Shown piece after piece: positions 14,115-18,160 of a stretch of 18,160 nt of DNA. Under the pieces are notes generated by a model. It did not search any database, was not told the origin of the DNA, and worked only from the letters and a program-made list of their open reading frames with translations. Within the stretch, counting starts at the first letter, position 1. Every line of letters starts with the position of its first letter. This DNA is from Candidatus Zhuqueibacterota bacterium (GTDB lineage Bacteria > BS750m-G25), in the NCBI GenBank assembly GCA_016783505.1, contig JADHWK010000045.1, forward strand, positions 1-18,160, written 5' to 3'. Both the position numbers and the translations under genes were made by a program.

Positions 14115-15980
14115 ATGGCTTTATTAGAAAAAGTCCTGCAGAAACTGTGGCCCAATCTGTCGGCTCATTGGGTCAATGTGGATAGCTTTGGCCCCGATAT
14201 CGGCGGACAAATCCTGCAGCTCCGGATGAGACATGAGAATATTGACCCCACCCCGATTATCCTATATGGGTTCAGTCCCTTCGAGAGTCTTGTTCGCTCA
14301 GAAAAAGCGCAACCCGGACTACTAGTGAGCCCTGGAGTCTACCACCTTCACCTTCCAGCAAATTGGGATCGGGTTAAAAGCATTCTTAAAAGAGCCCAAG
14401 AAACTCGCATAGACAGGAAAAAGCTGAAAAGCACGCTGATGAACGACGCTTTAGCTGGCGGTCGGTTGGCACGCATGGAATCCGAACTTGCACATCATAT
14501 GGGGAATTTCTTAGGACCTGAGAAGCTGCTTTATGGCGCTCACCTGGCTGAAATGATTGATCATGAGATTTTTCAGAAAATCTTGGCTAAGATACGGGAC
14601 AAACAGAAAACCATTTTAGAAAGTCGGAAAGAATACTACCTATATCGACTATCACAGGTTAACTATACACCCAACTGGGTTAACAAAATCTCTGAACCAA
14701 AGGTCACGAGAGGCGAAATCTTATATATTGATGATCACGCTCATCTTGGGTGGGCTTTTGCAGTAGCAGCAGCCTTGTTCGGCAAATTTCGATGCTTTTT
14801 CTCTGTGAAAAAAGCCAAAGAATACAACATGGATATTTTCGCATCTTACTTTGAAAATGGTCCTAGTTTATGCGTGATAAACACTGAAGGTATATCAGCT
14901 ACTGAAAATGCTTATATGGACAAAGCCCTCGCGATTGCAAATGATCACACTTTCATTCAGCGTTTTTCTCTCATTTTGGTTGACCTCCGCTTACGTTGGA
15001 AACAAGATGAAAACCAGAACATCAAAGATATATCAGGAATGAAGGTCATCCGTAAGATTCGTGATGCCAATGCGGCTATCCCGGTGATTGTACTCACAGC
15101 ATCCCGAAAGGCCAAGAACATGGAGAGGGTGTTGGAATTGGGCGCTGATGGATATTTCATCAAAGAACTCCCTCAACCAAATGAAAAACAAGATGAAATT
15201 GAGGATTATTATCATCGCTTTGTTCAAGTTGTGAAAGAGGCAATAGATAAGTCTTATTTGGCAGAGGCATGGAGGATTGTGAAAAAGCTGGAATTATATG
15301 AATCTAAAGACTATATAAATTCCAGAATGGATTACAACGAACTTCCAGATGATTTTAAGATAGATTGGCAACAACAGGTGATTAGCCCTTTAAAAAAGGG
15401 GATCGGTTTTATGCGGAAAGAAAATACTTCTTTTGAACAAGATGCCTTTCAACTGTCTACAATAGCAGAAGCCATCATCAACTTCAATCACCCTAACGAC
15501 ACCTTCAAAACCTTAAACGATAATTATAAGGATAGATATAAGAATGAAGTCGATCCACCAATCAGAATTTACCTTAACCCAAATCCCTACCTTTTCAATG
15601 GCCACCTATTGTTGGCGGGCCTACGGAATCTCGCGGCCCATGGTAAACATGAAAAGATCTTTGAAAAAAATGATGGTGAGATTGCCATGTATTTAGGTTT
15701 TAGAGCTCTAATAGGCAAAAAGCATACCGATGCCGTAAACCTGTTAAAGAAGTTAATAACTAAGATATTCCCCCAACATAAAAATCAAAGAATCGATCTT
15801 GAAACAGTAAAAAATGAGGCTACTAATAGAAGAGAACAAGCTGAAACGGATAAAGATCGTCTATATCTTGAATTTTTGGCGGATATAAATACCGAGGAAG
15901 GAAAAAAGCCTCTTGAGCAAGATGAGATTCTTATTTGTGAAATATGCAAGAATCATAACATACCGATAATGCCTTTATGA
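14115..15980 (+). CDS. receiver protein with N-terminal pseudo-receiver and C-terminal HEPN-like domain
   Basis: A 621-residue protein in three parts. Residues 1-100 share YGF...SPGVYHLHLP with the protein encoded at 11602, followed by a helical segment with H-H. Residues about 200-355 form a full receiver: D206-D207, phospho-acceptor D290 in ILVDLRL, T328 in VLTAS and K350 in FIKE. D207 and D290 are 83 residues apart, about 35 more than usual. The C-terminus is helical and contains LLLAGLRNLAAHGK (R504, N505, H509), which fits the HEPN pattern R-polar-x3-H of RNA-cleaving and toxin proteins. A phosphorylation-controlled RNase is thus conceivable. AGGTG near 14107 serves as ribosome site; the 64-base gap upstream is the largest inside the operon. 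Confidence 0.85.
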   Translation: MALLEKVLQKLWPNLSAHWVNVDSFGPDIGGQILQLRMRHENIDPTPIILYGFSPFESLVRSEKAQPGLLVSPGVYHLHLPANWDRVKSILKRAQETRIDRKKLKSTLMNDALAGGRLARMESELAHHMGNFLGPEKLLYGAHLAEMIDHEIFQKILAKIRDKQKTILESRKEYYLYRLSQVNYTPNWVNKISEPKVTRGEILYIDDHAHLGWAFAVAAALFGKFRCFFSVKKAKEYNMDIFASYFENGPSLCVINTEGISATENAYMDKALAIANDHTFIQRFSLILVDLRLRWKQDENQNIKDISGMKVIRKIRDANAAIPVIVLTASRKAKNMERVLELGADGYFIKELPQPNEKQDEIEDYYHRFVQVVKEAIDKSYLAEAWRIVKKLELYESKDYINSRMDYNELPDDFKIDWQQQVISPLKKGIGFMRKENTSFEQDAFQLSTIAEAIINFNHPNDTFKTLNDNYKDRYKNEVDPPIRIYLNPNPYLFNGHLLLAGLRNLAAHGKHEKIFEKNDGEIAMYLGFRALIGKKHTDAVNLLKKLITKIFPQHKNQRIDLETVKNEATNRREQAETDKDRLYLEFLADINTEEGKKPLEQDEILICEICKNHNIPIMPL

Positions 15981-16162
15981 ATTGTAGAGAAAGCTCATGG
16001 AACCTATTATAAGGGATGATGTCCAAAATTATTGTGAAAAACCGGTAGTACATTCTTGGGAATTGAAATGGAAAGGCCACATTTTTTGGAGAAACTGAAA
16101 ATTGGAATTGAGGATTGTGGGTAAGGTGGCTCATAAGAATTTCACTTGAGTGAGGATGAAAT

Positions 16163-17134
16163 ATGGGCAAACAAGATCAATATCGTGTGAAGCCTGATAC
16201 AGATGTGAGTGTTGTTACCAAGGACTATATTAAGAGAAGGCAGGAGGTTATAAAGGATAGAGGTTTATTCAGGGCCATATATTGGGCTACTCTTGCTCCC
16301 GTTACCATCGGCCTTATTCTATTTATTCCACGAGTTGTGCGTGTTATGTACCGCCCAAATGGAGAAACCTCTCTTTCTACAGACTTGCTGATATTATTAG
16401 GACTGTTGGCTTTCAGCTTGGGTATGGCGCTTGTGTTAACGGGTATGCTAATTTCCAGCATAACGAGGAACTTGGTCTTAAAGGAGATAAGGACAGAAAA
16501 ATTAGGGCAATACGAGAGGAAGGCAAAAGCTGATACATCGAAAGCTCTTTCAGTACTGGATGAAGCATCCAACGCAGAGAAACAGCTTCCTAAATGTATA
16601 GAATATGCCTCCGAATGGTTAGAACAGGCAAAAAATGAATATAAGGAAAATGCATTTGGTCCCTTTTGGGATAAAGTCGAGGGATCAGCCTTGAATTTGG
16701 CTGCTTTCTATTCCTCGGTTGAACAGATATCTGAAAATGCTCAAGTATACTATGGAACTTTGAAGGGTCGCAAGCACACTTTCCCCCATTTCTCTCCTCG
16801 GCCTGAATCTCTGCCCGATCCTTCTTCCGTAGTTGAAGACTTTAACAGTATTGTGCGAAAGGGGCAAACCAACTTCCAGTTCGCTTCGATATGGGAGCAC
16901 CGGAAAACAAGAGAAGTACTAATTGCCGGTTTCAAAACACTGGGCCAGGCGGTTAATAATTTAGGAGCAGCGGTAACAAGTTCATTGTCGAATTTAGAGA
17001 GTTCAATAAGCTCCTTGGAAAGCTCATTTTCATATGAAGCAGGAATGATCAGGGATACAATCGCTGATCAAGTGGGCGAGATCGCCCGAGAACAAGAGAA
17101 GACAAGGGAGACCTTTGCTGAGTTAAAGAAATAG
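16163..17134 (+). CDS. two-TM membrane protein with C-terminal coiled coil, function unknown (323 aa)
   Basis: The 323-residue product has a charged N-terminus, two hydrophobic helices (about 37-59, YWATLAPVTIGLILFIP, and 75-98, LLILLGLLAFSLGMALVLTG), then a 220-residue soluble helical part. It ends in a heptad-like Ser/Leu/Glu stretch (SNLESSISSLESSFSYEAG) and REQEKTRETFAELKK. This layout is seen in membrane-anchored scaffolds; I do not recognise a family. GTGAGG lies a few bases upstream of the start. It is separated from the signalling operon by 182 bases without a convincing gene or sigma-54 element. It may be a trailing operon member or have its own promoter. A hairpin follows its stop. 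Confidence 0.8.
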   Translation: MGKQDQYRVKPDTDVSVVTKDYIKRRQEVIKDRGLFRAIYWATLAPVTIGLILFIPRVVRVMYRPNGETSLSTDLLILLGLLAFSLGMALVLTGMLISSITRNLVLKEIRTEKLGQYERKAKADTSKALSVLDEASNAEKQLPKCIEYASEWLEQAKNEYKENAFGPFWDKVEGSALNLAAFYSSVEQISENAQVYYGTLKGRKHTFPHFSPRPESLPDPSSVVEDFNSIVRKGQTNFQFASIWEHRKTREVLIAGFKTLGQAVNNLGAAVTSSLSNLESSISSLESSFSYEAGMIRDTIADQVGEIAREQEKTRETFAELKK

Positions 17135-17137
17135 CAA

Positions 17138-17154
17138 AGAGGCAAATAGCCTCT
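17138..17154 (+). terminator. hairpin after the membrane-protein gene, weak terminator candidate
   Basis: AGAGGC (17138-17143), loop AAATA, GCCTCT (17149-17154): a perfect 6-bp stem 3 bases after the stop codon at 17132-17134. No T-run follows, so it may be a Rho-dependent or processing structure and not an intrinsic terminator. Confidence 0.35.
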
Positions 17155-17335
17155 GAAGTTAATGCACATAAGAAGTAGCCCTGTGTCCTTCCCCCATCCT
17201 GATAAGACGTCTTGTACCAGGCAGGTAAACCAGCCCTTGATCAACGAGTGGAGGAAAAGCTTCAGTAACTCTTGGCTGTCACTAAAGGTCCTTCTAAAGA
17301 AAAATATGGTTTCCATCGGCTGCGCTCCCCGCCTT

Positions 17336-17351
17336 GTTACCATCTCATAAC
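17336..17351 (+). promoter_or_regulatory. GTTAC-N6-ATAAC dyad, same as the upstream enhancer sites
   Basis: GTTAC (17336-17340), six bases, ATAAC (17347-17351), flanked by TT on the left and A on the right, exactly as in the dyad at 469-484. The central six bases differ, so the match is in the half-sites, as expected for a protein-binding operator. It is about 190 bases upstream of the sigma-54-like element at 17539, within enhancer range. A weaker half-site (GTTAT, 17369-17373) follows 33 bases later. Confidence 0.5.
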
Positions 17352-17517
17352 ACCCTATCACCTTAAATGTTATTTTCCAATCGCTGCCGACCTGTATCAG
17401 AGACTTATCTCTCATGAGCAACGTGGGCTTTGTTTGCTTAGGTGAAAGTTTTTTGCGCCTGATTTATATTGTGAAATAGCATAGTTAGGTTTTTCCGGCA
17501 GCCTCCTCATTAAAATA

Positions 17518-17604
17518 CCTGCCATTATGACCGCTGTTTGGCATCATTTTCGCAGCTAACTTTTGCTAAAGAGTTTCAGATAACCCGAAACGGCTAATGG
17601 CAGG
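17518..17604. repeat. 10-bp inverted repeat bracketing a sigma-54-like promoter
   Basis: CCTGCCATTA at 17518-17527 is a perfect inverse complement of TAATGGCAGG at 17595-17604. The similarity continues imperfectly inward (a CCG/CGG triplet next to each arm with a 2-base offset). The 67-base interval contains the sigma-54-like element and the expected transcription start near 17565, placing one arm upstream of the promoter and the other in the untranslated leader. A second small dyad (GTTTC 17573-17577, GAAAC 17587-17591) lies inside. Confidence 0.6.
17539..17554 (+). promoter_or_regulatory. sigma-54-like promoter for the downstream small ORFs
   Basis: TGGCATCATTTTCGCA matches TGGCACG-N4-TTGCA with three mismatches. 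The essential GG (17540-17541) and GC (17552-17553) are present at the correct spacing, and the -24 half (TTGGCATC) is identical to that of the promoter at 595. The -12 half is TCGC where TTGC is preferred, so it may be weaker. Expected start near 17565. Confidence 0.5.
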
Positions 17605-17632
17605 CAACCTTTCTTAAAGGAGGGGAGTAGGG

Positions 17633-17827
17633 ATGAAAAAAAGATTCATTAATTGCTTTGCCGTTATGTGTGAAAACCATAACGAACGTCACCGTTTGAT
17701 TCTAACACTGAATGAGTTCAAGAGGGCCAAAAGACGGTTCAGTAATGATATAGAAAAAGTCCGTAGAGAGGATATAAGAGATAAAAGAAGACTAACCATT
17801 GATAATGGGAGGTGCCTGGTTTCGTGA
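17633..17827 (+). CDS. small basic protein of unknown function (64 aa)
   Basis: It encodes 64 residues beginning MKKRFINCFAVMCENHNERH, then a strongly basic, helical stretch (EFKRAKRRFSNDIEKVRRED and RDKRRLTIDNGR). AAAGGAGGGG lies 7 bases before the ATG, an excellent ribosome site. There are three cysteines and no clear membrane segment. It is the first ORF after the second sigma-54-like promoter, so it may belong to the same regulon as the peptide cluster. Basic character would fit nucleic-acid binding or an exported peptide; neither can be shown. Confidence 0.6.
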   Translation: MKKRFINCFAVMCENHNERHRLILTLNEFKRAKRRFSNDIEKVRREDIRDKRRLTIDNGRCLVS

Positions 17828-17871
17828 ACCGATGTCTTTGAAAAATAAACCGATGAAAGGAGGTGAAAACT

Positions 17872-18063
17872 ATGGGTAGATATGAGAAGTATCATAATGT
17901 CGTCTCCGATCCTATTACTAATATCGTTGACGTCCTAACCGGTACGACTACGACGAAGACTGTCATGGTCGATAAGGAAACCGGGAAACGCGCAGAAGCA
18001 TACGGCAGCAGTTATAAAGAAACCCTCTGTGCCAATGATAGTGAGACACTTCCCCCCCAATAG
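17872..18063 (+). CDS. small protein of unknown function (63 aa)
   Basis: It encodes 63 residues, MGRYEKYHNVVSDPITNIVD then a Thr-rich LTGTTTTKTVMVDKETGKR, ending in SETLPPQ. AAAGGAGGTG (17856-17865) precedes ATG 17872 by 6 bases, a near-perfect ribosome site; the in-frame GTG at 17863 is part of that site and is not the start. The sequence suggests a compact beta-rich protein with one Cys. It follows the 64-aa ORF by 44 bases and is probably co-transcribed. I recognise no family. Confidence 0.6.
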   Translation: MGRYEKYHNVVSDPITNIVDVLTGTTTTKTVMVDKETGKRAEAYGSSYKETLCANDSETLPPQ

Positions 18064-18093
18064 TTTAGTGTAGGGCGGGAAGGAGAAAAGTTG

Positions 18094-18160
18094 ATGGAAA
18101 AGAAAGAAGTCATGGTTATGAACCTTACACCAAGAGTTGAGGAAATGGAAGGAGCCCGTG
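18094..18160 (+). CDS. 5' end of a further small gene, runs off the window
   Basis: ATG 18094 is preceded by GGGAAGGAG and opens a frame that stays open to the window edge, giving MEKKEVMVMNLTPRVEEMEG and two more residues. It continues the run of closely spaced ORFs with strong ribosome sites. Too little is visible for a call. Confidence 0.5.
   Translation, partial: MEKKEVMVMNLTPRVEEMEGAR

Larger units (their letters stand above)
17135..17632. other. 500-base intergenic region with regulatory elements
   Basis: No gene with a ribosome site and recognisable product lies here on either strand. In order the region holds a hairpin just after the stop at 17134, a GTTAC-N6-ATAAC dyad at 17336-17351 identical in architecture to those before the peptide cluster, a sigma-54-like element at 17539-17554, a 10-bp inverted repeat whose arms bracket that promoter, and a strong ribosome site (AAAGGAGGGG, 17616-17625) for the small ORF at 17633. 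Confidence 0.65.

Noticed and set aside
15997-16098. 33-codon ORF (MEPIIRDDVQNYCEKPVVHS...) between the receiver-HEPN gene and the membrane-protein gene
   Set aside because: Only a weak AGAGA precedes the ATG and nothing else supports translation; worth a look only if conserved.
17162-17350. 62-codon + strand frame in the same intergenic region
   Set aside because: No ribosome site, and it overlaps the dyad at 17336-17351; product unconvincing.
17068-17421. 117-codon minus-strand frame in and beside the large intergenic region
   Set aside because: It begins with TTG without a ribosome site, overlaps the end of the membrane-protein gene and covers the conserved dyad at 17336; no motif recognised.
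1-18160. CRISPR arrays, tRNA or rRNA genes
   Set aside because: No regularly spaced direct repeats and no cloverleaf or rRNA-like segments were seen on either strand.

Overview
The window looks like a chromosome segment of a Gram-negative, moderately AT-rich bacterium that uses sigma-54. A deltaproteobacterial (Desulfobacterota-type) host is my inference from the NtrC-type activator, the Sec signal peptide without a lipobox and the strong GGAGG ribosome sites; no marker gene settles it. Every convincing gene is on the + strand.

Layout. (1) Positions 1-667: the 3' end of an unidentified gene, a scar of a REP/IS200-type transposase, and a regulatory stretch with two GTTAy-N6-ATAAC dyads followed by a very good sigma-54 promoter at 595-610. 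(2) Positions 668-7011: two small precursor-like peptides, a DppD/OppD-type ATPase, a radical SAM enzyme whose C-terminus resembles a SPASM domain without cysteines, a 96-codon small ORF, a 33-aa peptide with an excellent ribosome site, then an OppA/DppA-type binding protein and two permeases. This resembles a RiPP (modified peptide) cluster with a dedicated peptide ABC system. (3) Positions 7016-15980: a soluble histidine-kinase-like GHKL protein, an unrecognised alpha/beta protein, an unrecognised coiled-coil protein, a pseudo-receiver protein, a sigma-54 response regulator, and a receiver protein that shares the pseudo-receiver domain and ends in a HEPN-like RNLAAH motif. (4) Positions 16163-18160: a two-TM coiled-coil protein, a 500-base intergenic region with one copy of the same dyad and a second, weaker sigma-54 promoter, and a run of small ORFs with strong ribosome sites.

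Genes from 907 to 15980 are separated by at most 64 bases and often overlap by 4 bases, so peptide production, transport and phosphorelay are probably one transcription unit. The working model (inference) is a peptide-linked signalling system: a small peptide is modified by the radical SAM enzyme and moved by the ABC system. A cytoplasmic kinase with several receiver-like partners then controls the sigma-54 activator, which would act at the dyads found before both the peptide genes and the downstream small-ORF group. A HEPN-like output domain hints that one arm may cleave RNA, as in defence or dormancy systems. I do not recognise the combination as a named system.
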